Source of the DNA: RUG754 sp964345365
Lineage (GTDB): Bacteria; Bacillota; Clostridia; Peptostreptococcales; Anaerovoracaceae
Assembly (NCBI GenBank): GCA_964345365.1
Contig: CAYFQR010000005.1
Span: 1-46,411, forward strand
Length of the DNA: 46,411 nucleotides
Reading direction: 5' to 3'
A model generated the notes under the pieces. It was given only the letters and a program-made list of their open reading frames with translations. It had not been told where the DNA came from and did no database searches. Positions within the stretch are counted from its first letter, which is position 1; each line of letters opens with the position of its first letter. A program made the position numbers and the translations under genes. This document shows, in pieces, positions 1-7,974 of this stretch.

Positions 1-514
1 CTGGGCAGGCGCACAGAAGAACCTCGCTCCGTCAGGAATGGCAATCGTAATCATCCGTGAAGACCTCATAGGCAAGGCACCTAAGGAAGTACCTACCTAC
101 CTCGACTATGCTGTTCATGCCGAGAATGAATCCATGTATAATACTCCGCCATGCTGGACTATATATGTTGCAGGTGAAGTATTGAAGTACCTCAAATCAA
201 TCGGCGGAATCAAAGAAATGGAAAGAAGAAACATCGAAAAGGCCGCTAAACTCTACAAGGCGATTGATGAATCACCGCTTTTCAAATGTCCGGTTAAGGT
301 AGAAGACAGATCCCTTATGAACGTTGTTTTTGTTACCGGGGATGCGGACCTTGATAAGAAGTTCATCGCAGAGGCTAAGGAGCATGGCCTTATCAACCTG
401 TCAGGTCACAGATCGATAGGCGGAATGCGTGCATCCATTTATAATGCAATGCCTGCCGAAGGCGTAGATGCTCTCATTGAATTCATGAAGGCATTTGAGG
501 CAAACAACAAATAA
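1..514 (+). CDS. serC: Phosphoserine aminotransferase, C-terminal part (cut by window edge)
   Basis: Catalyses PLP-dependent transamination between 3-phosphohydroxypyruvate and glutamate in serine biosynthesis (also pyridoxine synthesis in some bacteria). The open frame runs in from the window edge; the first visible residues read AGAQKN, whose lysine is the expected PLP-binding lysine of this class V aminotransferase. Further family landmarks are the YNTPP segment, RSLMNV, and the near-terminal GHRSIGGMRASIYNA block that binds substrate phosphate. An internal ATG at 38 is not the start. Stop is TAA at 512-514. The next gene follows after 18 bases but is functionally unrelated; serA, a common partner, is not on this side. 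Confidence 0.95.
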   Translation, partial: WAGAQKNLAPSGMAIVIIREDLIGKAPKEVPTYLDYAVHAENESMYNTPPCWTIYVAGEVLKYLKSIGGIKEMERRNIEKAAKLYKAIDESPLFKCPVKVEDRSLMNVVFVTGDADLDKKFIAEAKEHGLINLSGHRSIGGMRASIYNAMPAEGVDALIEFMKAFEANNK

Positions 515-532
515 ACTGCTAAGGAAGACCCA

Positions 533-1927
533 ATGAAAAAAAGATCCGGAAATCAGAAACTGCTAAAATTATTTGTTATCATATTGATAGTGGCGATGAT
601 CGGGCTTTATTGCATCGGAAGCTTCGCCTATGTTTTCGCTGAAACGAAGACGAGAAGCGGCATAGAGCTTGGAGCAACCGCGGGATGTATTTATGTTGAA
701 GAATTCGGCGGCGTCCTATGGGGGCATAACGAAAACAAGCAATACAACCCCGCCTCTATGACGAAGCTCCTGACTTGCCTGATAGCTGCCGAGAAGCTCG
801 ATATGAAAAAAAAGGTTGAAATAAGCTCAGAGGATATTAATCTTCCGAATAACAGCCCGTATCTTCAGGTCGGGGAAGAGATTACCGTAGAGAATCTGAT
901 GCATTTAGCTTTAATAGTGTCAAATAACGAAGCGACGAATGCGCTCGCCTTGGAAGTATCAAAGAGTATTAAGAAATTTTCCGATTTGATGAATAAGAGA
1001 GCAAAAGAGCTGGGTTGTCTCAATTCCTCATTCGGCAATCCGACAGGTCTCGATAATCCGATGAATAAATCAACTGCATATGACATGGCGCTGATAACCG
1101 AAGCGGCACTCGAAAACAGCATTGTAGCGGAGATATGTGCCAAATCAAGCTATGAACTGCCGTCATCAAACAAACACGAAAGCAAGACTCTGAAGAACAC
1201 GAATCTTTTCATTGGAGGCGGTAAATTCAAAAATACCGCAGGCAAAAAGATAAAAGTAAAAAGTATAAAAGAAGTTTATGGCGGCAAGACCGGAACGACG
1301 GTTTCCGGTCGCGCTACCATGACGGTGGCAGCTAAAATTAACGGACTTAACGTAATAGCGGTAATATATAATTCGACCATTGAAGAAAGATACAAAGATA
1401 TCGAGAAATTGATATCCTATGCCAAAGGGAATATCACTCCCTACGAAGCCTTCAAAAAAGACTATAAGTTCAGCGAAAAAGCCAAGATTAAATGCGGTGA
1501 AAAGACCCGAATCAGCGGCGTTGCCGCAGCTTCCGGAATAATCAATCTGCCCGAAGGCGCATCCGCCGCACTCGTTAATTATGAAGTAATTTATTTCGAT
1601 GATTTGACCGCGCCCATTGAGGAAGGTCAGAACATAGGTGAGGTAAATATATATATATCCGATGATTTGGCAAAGACGGTCGATGTCATATCGGCGAAAG
1701 CGGTCGGAGTGGGATGGTTCCCGTCGAAAATAGGGATTTCCAATTTTCAGACGATAATCATTTGCTTGGTTCTTTTTATTATAATCTCGATGTTTTTTGC
1801 GGTGATTGTAATAAGATATAAGAATAGGAGAAGAGCTAACGAGCTGAGGAGGAAAAAGATTCAGGAAATTGCCAGAAACCGGCTTGAGAGAGAGCAGGAT
1901 GTAAAACGGAGAGACTGGCCTTATTAA
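533..1927 (+). CDS. Serine-type D-Ala-D-Ala carboxypeptidase (PBP5/DacF type, S11)
   Basis: Trims the terminal D-alanine from peptidoglycan pentapeptides outside the cell. The 464-residue protein starts with a basic N-terminus and a hydrophobic signal segment (about residues 9-35). The three penicillin-binding motifs are present: SMTK at 75-78 (catalytic Ser75, Lys78), SNN at 130-132 and KTG at 252-254. A C-terminal beta domain follows. The end differs from the amphipathic anchor of classical PBP5: here a true transmembrane stretch (about residues 403-428) is followed by a basic cytoplasmic tail. The site AAGGAAG lies upstream of the ATG. Only two bases separate its stop from uvrC, so co-transcription is likely. 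Confidence 0.93.
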   Translation: MKKRSGNQKLLKLFVIILIVAMIGLYCIGSFAYVFAETKTRSGIELGATAGCIYVEEFGGVLWGHNENKQYNPASMTKLLTCLIAAEKLDMKKKVEISSEDINLPNNSPYLQVGEEITVENLMHLALIVSNNEATNALALEVSKSIKKFSDLMNKRAKELGCLNSSFGNPTGLDNPMNKSTAYDMALITEAALENSIVAEICAKSSYELPSSNKHESKTLKNTNLFIGGGKFKNTAGKKIKVKSIKEVYGGKTGTTVSGRATMTVAAKINGLNVIAVIYNSTIEERYKDIEKLISYAKGNITPYEAFKKDYKFSEKAKIKCGEKTRISGVAAASGIINLPEGASAALVNYEVIYFDDLTAPIEEGQNIGEVNIYISDDLAKTVDVISAKAVGVGWFPSKIGISNFQTIIICLVLFIIISMFFAVIVIRYKNRRRANELRRKKIQEIARNRLEREQDVKRRDWPY

Positions 1928-1929
1928 TC

Positions 1930-3768
1930 ATGTTTAATATCAAAGAAAACCTCAAAAAACTCCCGGAGACCCCGGGAGTTTATATGCATAAGGACGGACT
2001 TGGAAATGTCATATACGTCGGCAAAGCAAAAAACTTGAGACGCAGGGTTTCAAGTTATTTTGTGCGCTCCGCATCCCATTCTTCGAAGGTTAAAAAAATG
2101 GTCTCACAGGTTTCGGAATTTGAATATATAACCACAAAGACCGAGGTCGAAGCACTGATTTTGGAATGTAACCTCATAAAAAAATACGAACCTAAATATA
2201 ATGTTTTATTAAGGGATGATAAGACGTATCCATATATCAAAGTGACGGTAAACGATAATTTCCCGAGGATTGTGAAAACCAGAAGGTTGGAAAAAGACGG
2301 TGCCAAATATTTCGGGCCGTATTCGGACGTAGGGGCGGTAAACAGAACTGTCGGCCTGCTTAATAAACTGTTTTCTCTCAAAAGGTGTACGCCTACCGTA
2401 TTCCCCGAGGACTTCAGACCGTGTCTTAATTACCATATCGGTGAATGTAAGGGGATATGTATAGGCGAGGCGGAGGAGAGGGAGTACAGAGAAAATATCG
2501 AAAAAGCTCTCGAGTTTTTAAGCGGCAGGAGCAAGGCCCTCATAAATGAATATAAGGATAAGATGAACAGGGCTTCCGAGGAAATGAGATTTGAAGAGGC
2601 GGCGGAATGCAGAGACTTTTATTTTTCCTTGAAGGCTTTAGGTGAAACACAGAGGGTTTCTTTGAAGAGCAGCAGCGATTTGGACATGCTTTTTCCTATA
2701 GGGAGCGGAGAGGACACTTCGGTGGTGCTCTTTAGTGTGAGAGACGGCAAGCTGTCCGGCAGGGAAACTTTTCATATGAAAACATCCCATAGTCCGTCCT
2801 CTTCAAATGAAAGGGATATAGAGGAGTATGACGAAGTGGTGGGAGGCTTTATAAAGCAATACTATACGCAGCTTGCCAACCCGCCGCGGGAGATACTGCT
2901 TCAGAAACCTCTGAAAGACGCAGTCGTAATTAAGGAAATGCTGAGAACAGAAATACTGGTTCCAAAGAAAGGCGACAAGTATAAACTGCTGAAGCTTGCA
3001 GAGAAAGACATACTTGAGATGTCAAAGCTCCTCGATGTGAAGATAGAAACCGCAAGAGAAAGAGAAGATAAAATAAAGGAAATATTATCAAAGATAATAG
3101 GAGTCAAGAAGGAAATATACAGGGTCGAAGCATACGATGTCAGCAACACCAACGGCATAGATACGGTAGGCGCAATGGTCGTTTTTTTCAATTTAAGACC
3201 TGCAAAAAAAGAATACAGGAGATTCCGAATCAGGACGATAGAGGGACAGGACGATTACGGAAGCCTCAGAGAAATGCTCCTTAGGAGATTCAGGCGAGGG
3301 ACGGATAATGACGAAAAGTTCGGCAAAATGCCGGATCTCATACTTATGGACGGAGGTTTGGGGCAGGTAAGAACCGCCGTCAGAGCAATGGAAGATGCCG
3401 GAGTTAATGTACCCGTGCTGGGTATGGCTAAGGATGACAGCCATAGGACGAGGGCGCTTGTGAACAGCAGGGGTGAGGAGATAGAGCTGAAAGGCTATCC
3501 GTTTCTTTTCAAATATTACGGTACCGTTCAGGAGGAGGTTCACAGGTTTGCAATAGAATATCATAAAAGCATCCGCAATAAGAGGGTTATCGGTTCGGTG
3601 CTCGATGAAATTCAAGGAATCGGCCCCGTGAAGAGAAATGCACTGCTCTCACATTTTGAAACCATAGACGACATTAAAACGGCGAGTATTGATGAGCTTA
3701 AAGCTTGCAAGGGAATAACCGAGAAAAACGCCGATGCGATATATACCTTTTTCCATATTGCCAATTAA
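1930..3768 (+). CDS. uvrC: Excinuclease ABC subunit C
   Basis: Makes the dual incisions of nucleotide excision repair with UvrA and UvrB. The 612 residues fit the usual length. The N-terminal GIY-YIG nuclease domain (about 13-95) carries GVYMHKD and VIYVGKAKNLRRR; four cysteines typical of the UvrC iron-sulfur region lie around CTPTVFPEDFRPC, CKGIC. A UVR motif (about 200-235, EEMRFEEAAECRD) contacts UvrB. The RNase H-like second nuclease begins near YDVSNTNG, and two helix-hairpin-helix motifs (IQGIGPVKRNALL; ACKGITEKNA) close the protein. The start follows the upstream stop by two bases, which suggests coupling. Confidence 0.97.
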   Translation: MFNIKENLKKLPETPGVYMHKDGLGNVIYVGKAKNLRRRVSSYFVRSASHSSKVKKMVSQVSEFEYITTKTEVEALILECNLIKKYEPKYNVLLRDDKTYPYIKVTVNDNFPRIVKTRRLEKDGAKYFGPYSDVGAVNRTVGLLNKLFSLKRCTPTVFPEDFRPCLNYHIGECKGICIGEAEEREYRENIEKALEFLSGRSKALINEYKDKMNRASEEMRFEEAAECRDFYFSLKALGETQRVSLKSSSDLDMLFPIGSGEDTSVVLFSVRDGKLSGRETFHMKTSHSPSSSNERDIEEYDEVVGGFIKQYYTQLANPPREILLQKPLKDAVVIKEMLRTEILVPKKGDKYKLLKLAEKDILEMSKLLDVKIETAREREDKIKEILSKIIGVKKEIYRVEAYDVSNTNGIDTVGAMVVFFNLRPAKKEYRRFRIRTIEGQDDYGSLREMLLRRFRRGTDNDEKFGKMPDLILMDGGLGQVRTAVRAMEDAGVNVPVLGMAKDDSHRTRALVNSRGEEIELKGYPFLFKYYGTVQEEVHRFAIEYHKSIRNKRVIGSVLDEIQGIGPVKRNALLSHFETIDDIKTASIDELKACKGITEKNADAIYTFFHIAN

Positions 3769-3786
3769 ATCAAAGTATGTTATATT
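3758..3786 (+). promoter_or_regulatory. Sigma-A type promoter for the DUF1292 gene
   Basis: TTGCCA at 3758-3763 and TATATT at 3781-3786 are separated by exactly 17 bases. The -35 box lies at the end of uvrC and the expected transcription start is near 3793, 34 bases before the DUF1292 start codon. Each hexamer differs from consensus at one position. Confidence 0.65.
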
Positions 3787-3826
3787 GAAGAAAATAAAAA
3801 GAAAATAACCGAAAAGGAGCCATAAT

Positions 3827-4111
3827 ATGACAGAAAAAGATAAAATAGAAGAAATGATGGAAGATTTGGAAATTATCACACTTGAGTTCGATGATAATAC
3901 TGAACTTGAATGTGAGATCTTCGGAGTTTTCGACTTTGAGGGTAAGGAATATATCGCACTCATCCCTCAGGATGATTCCGATGATGTTTATATCTACGGA
4001 TACAAAGAAATGGGCGATGACGAATTCGAACTCATCGACATAGAAGATGATGCCGAATTCGAAAGAGTTGTTGCGGAATTCGACAAGATTATGGAAGACA
4101 ACGAGAACTAA
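3827..4111 (+). CDS. DUF1292 family small acidic protein (YrzB-like)
   Basis: A 94-residue, strongly acidic protein of the DUF1292 family that is widespread in Bacillota; its molecular function is not established. Family features seen are the region LEFDDNTELECEIFGVFDF, the central GKEYIALIP strand and the terminal helix with FERVVAEFDKI. A strong AAAGGAG site precedes the ATG. In many relatives this gene sits near ruvX and alaS; here it stands between uvrC and a ybaK remnant, with its own promoter. Confidence 0.88.
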   Translation: MTEKDKIEEMMEDLEIITLEFDDNTELECEIFGVFDFEGKEYIALIPQDDSDDVYIYGYKEMGDDEFELIDIEDDAEFERVVAEFDKIMEDNEN

Positions 4112-4114
4112 CCG

Positions 4115-4192
4115 ATGTCAAAGTCCGAAAAAAAGACAAATGCTATGCGCCTGCTCGAGCAGGCGCATATTTGCTATAAAGAAAGGAATTAA
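4115..4192 (+). pseudogene. Remnant of a YbaK/EbsC-type Cys-tRNA(Pro) deacylase, first 25 codons
   Basis: An ATG three bases after the DUF1292 stop opens a 25-codon frame whose central segment KTNAMRLLEQ followed by a CY pair strongly resembles the N-terminus of Firmicute YbaK/EbsC proteins, which normally continue for about 155 residues. The frame ends in TAA at 4190-4192, and the next gene begins at 4195, so the editing domain is gone. The GAAAGGAAT that serves as ribosome site of the next gene lies inside the remnant. A deletion or replacement that joined the ybaK start to the downstream gene is my inference. It could instead be a new small protein; the identity rests on a short match. Confidence 0.6.
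4145..4168 (+). repeat. Perfect 24-base palindrome inside the ybaK remnant
   Basis: The 12 bases 4145-4156 are exactly the reverse complement of 4157-4168, centred on CTCGAG. Outer CAAAT/ATTTG bases extend the pairing past a three-base bulge. As RNA it would fold into a strong GC-rich hairpin, but no T tract follows, so it is not a standard terminator. It may act as a processing or stability element between the DUF1292 gene and the next gene, or be a by-product of coding sequence. Confidence 0.6.
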
Positions 4193-4194
4193 AG

Positions 4195-5217
4195 ATGGCA
4201 TTCGGTATAAAAAAATTACATTTAGTTGATAAAACACCTGTTGAGAGACTTGACAATATTTCAAGAGATTTAGGGGTTGAGTTTTATATTAAGAGAGATG
4301 ATTTGACATCTTTCGGCTCCGGCGGCAATAAACTGAGAAAATTGGAATATTTGATGCAGGAAGCACTTGACAAGGGGTCGACATTGGTATTGACCGTGGG
4401 AGGAAGCCAGACAAACCACGGCAGGTTAACTGCTGCTATTGCTGCCAAACTTGGCTTGAAAAGCACAATTTTCGCTATTGACGAATACCCGAGCGCGATT
4501 ACCGCAAACATGCTGCTTGACAGGATAATGGGATGTGAGCTGATAATAAAAAGAGATGACGGTACCGACGAATACGAACAGATAGACAGAATAATTCCGG
4601 AGATTATCAAGGAATATGAACAAAAAGGAGAAAGGGTATATTATATCCCGATGGGCGGCTCCAATGAACTCGGTGCACTCGGTTATTACGACTGTGCAGT
4701 TGAATTGAATGAACAGGCAAAGAATCTCGGTATCGGTGATGCTCGTGTATTCGAGTCGGTGGGCTCAATCGGAACATATATGGGACTGTTCTGCGGACTT
4801 AAGGATATCGGTTCTTCGCTTAAGTTGACAGGCATTGCTATTTCACCGTTCGGGTCTTACAAAGAAAAGAGGATAGTAGAATATTTCAATCAGGTAAAAG
4901 AAAAATACGGTTTTAAGTTTGATGCAAGCCTTGAAGATTTTGACATTGAAAAAGACTATACTCGCGGCGGATATAACAACCTGTCAAAAGAAGTAAGGGA
5001 AGCTATATATTATATGGCAAGAAAAGAAGCCATAATACTTGACCCGTGCTATACGGGCAAGGGTTTTGCGGGTATATTGCAGATGATATCGGAGGGCAAA
5101 ATAAAAAAAGGCGAGAAGATTATATTCATTCATACCGGTGGCTTCCCGGGTATATATACACCTCATCACAGGAAAGCTTTTGAAGAGGAGCTGAAAGACG
5201 GTGTAAGACTTATTTAA
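4195..5217 (+). CDS. D-cysteine desulfhydrase / ACC deaminase-like PLP enzyme
   Basis: A 340-residue fold-type II PLP enzyme. The family converts D-cysteine to pyruvate, sulfide and ammonia, or deaminates 1-aminocyclopropane-1-carboxylate. The PLP lysine lies in GSGGNKLRKLEYL (about residue 46), with a following TVGGSQTNHGR segment and a C-terminal HTGGFPG that normally cradles the PLP phosphate. The N-terminal KTPVERL ... IKRDDLT is typical of D-cysteine desulfhydrase-like members. I cannot separate the two activities from sequence. The ATG at 4195 has GAAAGGAAT upstream. No sulfur-metabolism neighbours are present. Confidence 0.85.
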   Translation: MAFGIKKLHLVDKTPVERLDNISRDLGVEFYIKRDDLTSFGSGGNKLRKLEYLMQEALDKGSTLVLTVGGSQTNHGRLTAAIAAKLGLKSTIFAIDEYPSAITANMLLDRIMGCELIIKRDDGTDEYEQIDRIIPEIIKEYEQKGERVYYIPMGGSNELGALGYYDCAVELNEQAKNLGIGDARVFESVGSIGTYMGLFCGLKDIGSSLKLTGIAISPFGSYKEKRIVEYFNQVKEKYGFKFDASLEDFDIEKDYTRGGYNNLSKEVREAIYYMARKEAIILDPCYTGKGFAGILQMISEGKIKKGEKIIFIHTGGFPGIYTPHHRKAFEEELKDGVRLI

Positions 5218-5227
5218 TATAAAAACG

Positions 5228-5282
5228 AAATACCGACCGCAGATGCCTTATTTATTAAGTAAAGCGCGGTCGGTATTTTTTT
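5228..5282 (+). terminator. Intrinsic terminator after the desulfhydrase gene
   Basis: A 12-13 base-pair stem (5228-5240 with 5266-5277, containing ACCGACCGC and its complement) is followed by a run of seven T's ending at 5282. It lies 10 bases after the stop codon. Confidence 0.92.
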
Positions 5283-5387
5283 CCCGGTAATTCGTTATGT
5301 TAAGTTTTACGGATGAGTGTTTTCGTTTTAATTAATTATAGCTTGCTAACATCGGTACGCAATCAGCCGTTTTTGTTTTTATCGGAA

Positions 5388-6416
5388 TTACTGTTTGTCG
5401 GCGTCGCTGTTTGCCGGTGCAGCTATATCACTCTTGTTTCCTTTGAGATTTTTCTTTGCTTTACGTTTTGCATTCAGAGAAGAGAACAGCTTTGAAACAG
5501 GTCTGAATCTTACAAGAACTACAGCAATTACGGCAATGAGAACTATCTTCAAGATGTTATATCCGAACCACATAGCCAAGTTTTCAAGCCATGATAAGAA
5601 ATCCGAAGCGCCGGTTTTGAGTGCATGTGCAAGCTTTTCACCGAAGTTGAGTTCCCTGTTCACGTCTGCAGAGAGAATCTCCACACTTTCAAGCGTTACA
5701 GTTATCGTCGAGTAATCCACAAGGCTGTCATAATTTCTGAGCTGTGATTTATACATTTCGAGCGTGTATTCGTTTTCGGAAAGCGCACTCTCAAGCTCAA
5801 TTATATCCGACATCTTTGTTGCTTTTGAAAGAAGTGTTTGAAGACGTTCTTCTTTTATCTCCAATGTCCTTATTCTGTTTTCGGTATCATAATATGCATC
5901 GCCTATATCCTCGATGTTCTGAGATATCGAAACGACATGGCATGAACCGGAAACGGAGTCCAAAAATGCCTGATATTTGTCTGAGGGAACACGTATGATA
6001 AAGGTTGCGTTCTTAAAATTGTCATTTCTGTAGTAACTGCCGTGGTCTATCTGACGATTCTCAAAAAATCCTTCAACGTCGTTTACGAGCTTCTCTATGT
6101 CTATCATGCTTTTATCAAAGTCGAGAGTTTGTAAGTAGAGGTCAGCTCTGTAAATGAGCTTGAGGTTCTTTTTTTTGACGCTGTCGGGCGTGATATTTTC
6201 ACCTTCCGCTCCTAAGGATTCTTTCCCTTTATAATTGGCGCTTTCTGCAGACGGGCCGTCGAATATGCCGTCGGCCTCATCATAAAGCTCATTGGAGCCT
6301 ACCGCTCTGCCGTAATCCGTATCAAATGCCGCCTCGTCTTTGTTCCCGCATGATGCCATGCCAAGAGATAGAACGATAATTAGTAATACTGATAATATTG
6401 CTTTAATTTTTTTCAT
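5388..6416 (-). CDS. DUF4349 domain lipoprotein
   Basis: A 342-residue protein of the DUF4349 family, function unknown, predicted to face outward. The start is set at 6416 because AAGGAGAAC lies just upstream and the product then begins with a lipoprotein signal peptide ending in LGMASC; the open frame extends further upstream but without a ribosome site. The DUF4349 core (about 90-270) contains KLIYRADLYLQ, the FIIRVPSDKY strand, a coiled-coil-like middle (ENRIRTLEIKEERLQTLL) and VDYSTITVTLE. A transmembrane helix (about 290-312) and a basic, lysine-rich tail end the protein, so both ends would be membrane-tethered. It is the only minus-strand gene in the first 29 kb. Confidence 0.85.
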   Translation of the reverse strand: MKKIKAILSVLLIIVLSLGMASCGNKDEAAFDTDYGRAVGSNELYDEADGIFDGPSAESANYKGKESLGAEGENITPDSVKKKNLKLIYRADLYLQTLDFDKSMIDIEKLVNDVEGFFENRQIDHGSYYRNDNFKNATFIIRVPSDKYQAFLDSVSGSCHVVSISQNIEDIGDAYYDTENRIRTLEIKEERLQTLLSKATKMSDIIELESALSENEYTLEMYKSQLRNYDSLVDYSTITVTLESVEILSADVNRELNFGEKLAHALKTGASDFLSWLENLAMWFGYNILKIVLIAVIAVVLVRFRPVSKLFSSLNAKRKAKKNLKGNKSDIAAPANSDADKQ

Positions 6417-6573
6417 AACAGTTCTCCTTCTCTTTTCTTCAAAATACCATCGATTTAGATTGCTTACCGGCGTTGGTTTGCCGGATTGATTCCGTAGATT
6501 GAATACACTTTTAATATATTTTAATACCCTTTGACATTTAGTCGTTTCACAAGCAAAAAACACTCACTCGCAC

Positions 6574-6605
6574 TTGAAATATTTGATTATGTATGGTAGT
6601 ATAAT
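6574..6605 (+). promoter_or_regulatory. Possible promoter of the riboswitch transcript
   Basis: A perfect TATAAT at 6600-6605 lies about 20 bases before the riboswitch. The best upstream hexamer is TTGAAA at 6574-6579, giving a 20-base spacer, which is longer than ideal. The -10 box is convincing; the -35 assignment is weak. Confidence 0.45.
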
Positions 6606-6625
6606 CTAAAATTATTCATAATAGT

Positions 6626-6730
6626 TCACTAACGGAAGAGGGTGCGATTCCCTCACTGTTTCTCAGCAACCGTGAAAATATAAGTCGGGAGACGAGTGTG
6701 CTATAGATGTTAAGTTCTCTGAGGCAGAGC
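6626..6730 (+). promoter_or_regulatory. Cobalamin riboswitch
   Basis: The leader carries conserved blocks of the B12 aptamer in the correct order: AACGGAAGAGGGTG near 6630, GATTCC, CACTGTT, GCAACCGTGA near 6666, and the B12-box-like AAGTCGGGAGAC at about 6682-6693. After the core, a small hairpin (CTCTG/CAGAG, 6717-6729) presents GAGG, complementary to CCTC at 6651-6654, which could be the kissing-loop contact of this class. A terminator hairpin follows at 6757. The downstream genes encode an ECF vitamin transporter part, fitting the call. Exact aptamer borders and subclass need a covariance search. Confidence 0.82.
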
Positions 6731-6756
6731 CGCATTTTATTATGTATGTTGTTTTC

Positions 6757-6777
6757 GAGGGCTTCAGCCCTTTTTTA
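6757..6777 (+). terminator. Riboswitch expression-platform terminator
   Basis: A short stem AGGGC/GCCCT (6758-6762 with 6767-6771) with a TTCA loop runs directly into six T's. It sits between the cobalamin aptamer and the first coding frame, so B12 binding probably causes premature termination. Its position also argues against an earlier ATG at 6742 as a translation start. Confidence 0.75.
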
Positions 6778-6804
6778 TTTATTTTTGAATCGGCAAGAGA
6801 GACT

Positions 6805-7026
6805 ATGTTCAAAGATTATCATCCCATTGTAAATGTCGCATATTTTACTTTTTCGGTAGGGCTTACAGCTTTATCGAATGACCCGAGGTTTATATTGTTA
6901 AGCCTGTTTTTTTTGTGGGCTTATTCCGTTATCCTCAAGGGCAGAAAGATGATATTGACGAATATTTTAATGATTATACCGATAATGATTATAATGGCTG
7001 TAATCAATACATTTTTCACTCATTGA
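6805..7026 (+). pseudogene. Truncated ECF transporter T component (N-terminal fragment)
   Basis: The 73 codons encode an FKDYHPIVN start, then two or three hydrophobic segments, a YSVILKGRK loop and a terminal NTFFTH that matches the NPxFNH block of EcfT/CbiQ-type transmembrane subunits, which are usually 230-280 residues. The frame stops there with TGA, and no continuation exists in other frames: the S component begins within 6 bases. The remaining T sequence, and any ATPase genes, are missing. A deletion fusing the T gene start to the S gene region is the simplest reading. The fragment may still be translated and serve to couple translation into the S gene, which has no clear ribosome site of its own. 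Confidence 0.72.
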
Positions 7027-7031
7027 TTAGC

Positions 7032-7865
7032 ATGCTCGTGCTGTTTGTTTCCATGGTTCCTTTTTTCAGAATGTATGAAAAAAGAAAGCCGAGAGCACGT
7101 GAGGTAGTGATTATTGCGATGTACACCGCAATCACAGTTTCAGCACAGATGTTTTTTCATCTTACAGTGCCCATTCAAATAATGACTGCTCTTGTGATAA
7201 TCGCCGGCATTTCTCTCGGACCTGAGGCGGCCTTTCTCATCGGTGCGCTTTCGAGGCTTGTCGCAAACTTCTACATGGGTCAGGGGCCATGGACACCTTG
7301 GCAGATGGTTACATACGGTATTATCGGTTATTTTGCGGGACTGGCATTTAACAAGGCGGTTGTCGTAAATAAGTTCGAAGCTGCCTTAAACAGAGCGGAG
7401 GAAATAGAATCGCTTAAATCAAGGGATTTCACCGTAATAATGGGCCCTGTCATAACAATCGTAATCGGAGTTTTACTCGCTTATGTCAGCTACCTTTTGT
7501 TCCCTATGAATGATAGTAATTTCTGGGGCTGGAGAGTATATGCCGGCGGGTTTTTGGGTCTGATAGTCGGAGTCGCTATACAGAGAAAAAGACTTCCGAT
7601 AGATAATATAACGCTTACCGTATTCACCTTTTTCATTACGATAATAATATACGGAGGCATCATGAATATTGCCGCAATGATGACAATGCCTTCGGCGGCT
7701 AATATGCCGGTTAGCTGGAAAACGTTGAGATTGCTCTATGTTTCGGGTCTTCCCTATGACCTGTATCATGCCTCAACCGCAGCGTTTTCAATTCTTGTAA
7801 TGGGGCAGCCCATGATAAATAAAATAGAGAGAATAAAAGTAAAATATGGTATTTACCGCAGATAA
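7032..7865 (+). CDS. ECF transporter S component, probably cobalamin-specific (CbrT-like)
   Basis: A 277-residue polytopic membrane protein that would capture a vitamin and pass it to a shared ECF module. Family landmarks are FEKRKP-like YEKRKPRARE after the first helix, GPEAAFLIGALSRLVANF, and GQGPWTPWQM, a block I associate with cobalamin-type S components. The upstream B12 riboswitch supports that substrate. ATG 7032 was chosen because it yields the usual short start before helix 1; TTG 7023 is an alternative that overlaps the upstream TGA. The longer frame from 6915 is only a shadow of the T fragment. No ATPase gene is nearby, so an ECF module encoded elsewhere would be needed. Confidence 0.83.
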   Translation: MLVLFVSMVPFFRMYEKRKPRAREVVIIAMYTAITVSAQMFFHLTVPIQIMTALVIIAGISLGPEAAFLIGALSRLVANFYMGQGPWTPWQMVTYGIIGYFAGLAFNKAVVVNKFEAALNRAEEIESLKSRDFTVIMGPVITIVIGVLLAYVSYLLFPMNDSNFWGWRVYAGGFLGLIVGVAIQRKRLPIDNITLTVFTFFITIIIYGGIMNIAAMMTMPSAANMPVSWKTLRLLYVSGLPYDLYHASTAAFSILVMGQPMINKIERIKVKYGIYRR

Positions 7866-7879
7866 AAGTGTGGTACAAT
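7852..7879 (+). promoter_or_regulatory. Possible promoter before the cysteine-rich protein gene
   Basis: An extended -10 element, TGGTACAAT, ends at 7879 just after the S-component stop. A partial -35 (TTTACC, 7852-7857) lies 16 bases upstream. The 109-base gap before the next gene allows a separate transcript, but the -35 is poor. Confidence 0.35.
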
Positions 7880-7974
7880 GATTACGTCAATCAACTATCA
7901 CAGGTGACTAAAACATAACTACGTTAAGTCGTGTTAAAACAGTATAAAAAAATGATTATGAACGAGGTGAAGTA

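Noticed and set aside
3193..3615. Minus-strand 140-residue frame inside uvrC
   Set aside because: Lies opposite a well-conserved gene, has no family resemblance and no ribosome site.
6742..6804. Upstream ATG of the ECF T fragment
   Set aside because: The region contains the riboswitch terminator (6757-6777); the encoded extra residues do not match EcfT, while the ATG at 6805 does.
6915..7031. Long N-terminal extension of the ECF S component
   Set aside because: It reads through the T fragment in another frame and gives a polar, non-family sequence; the S family starts near 7032.
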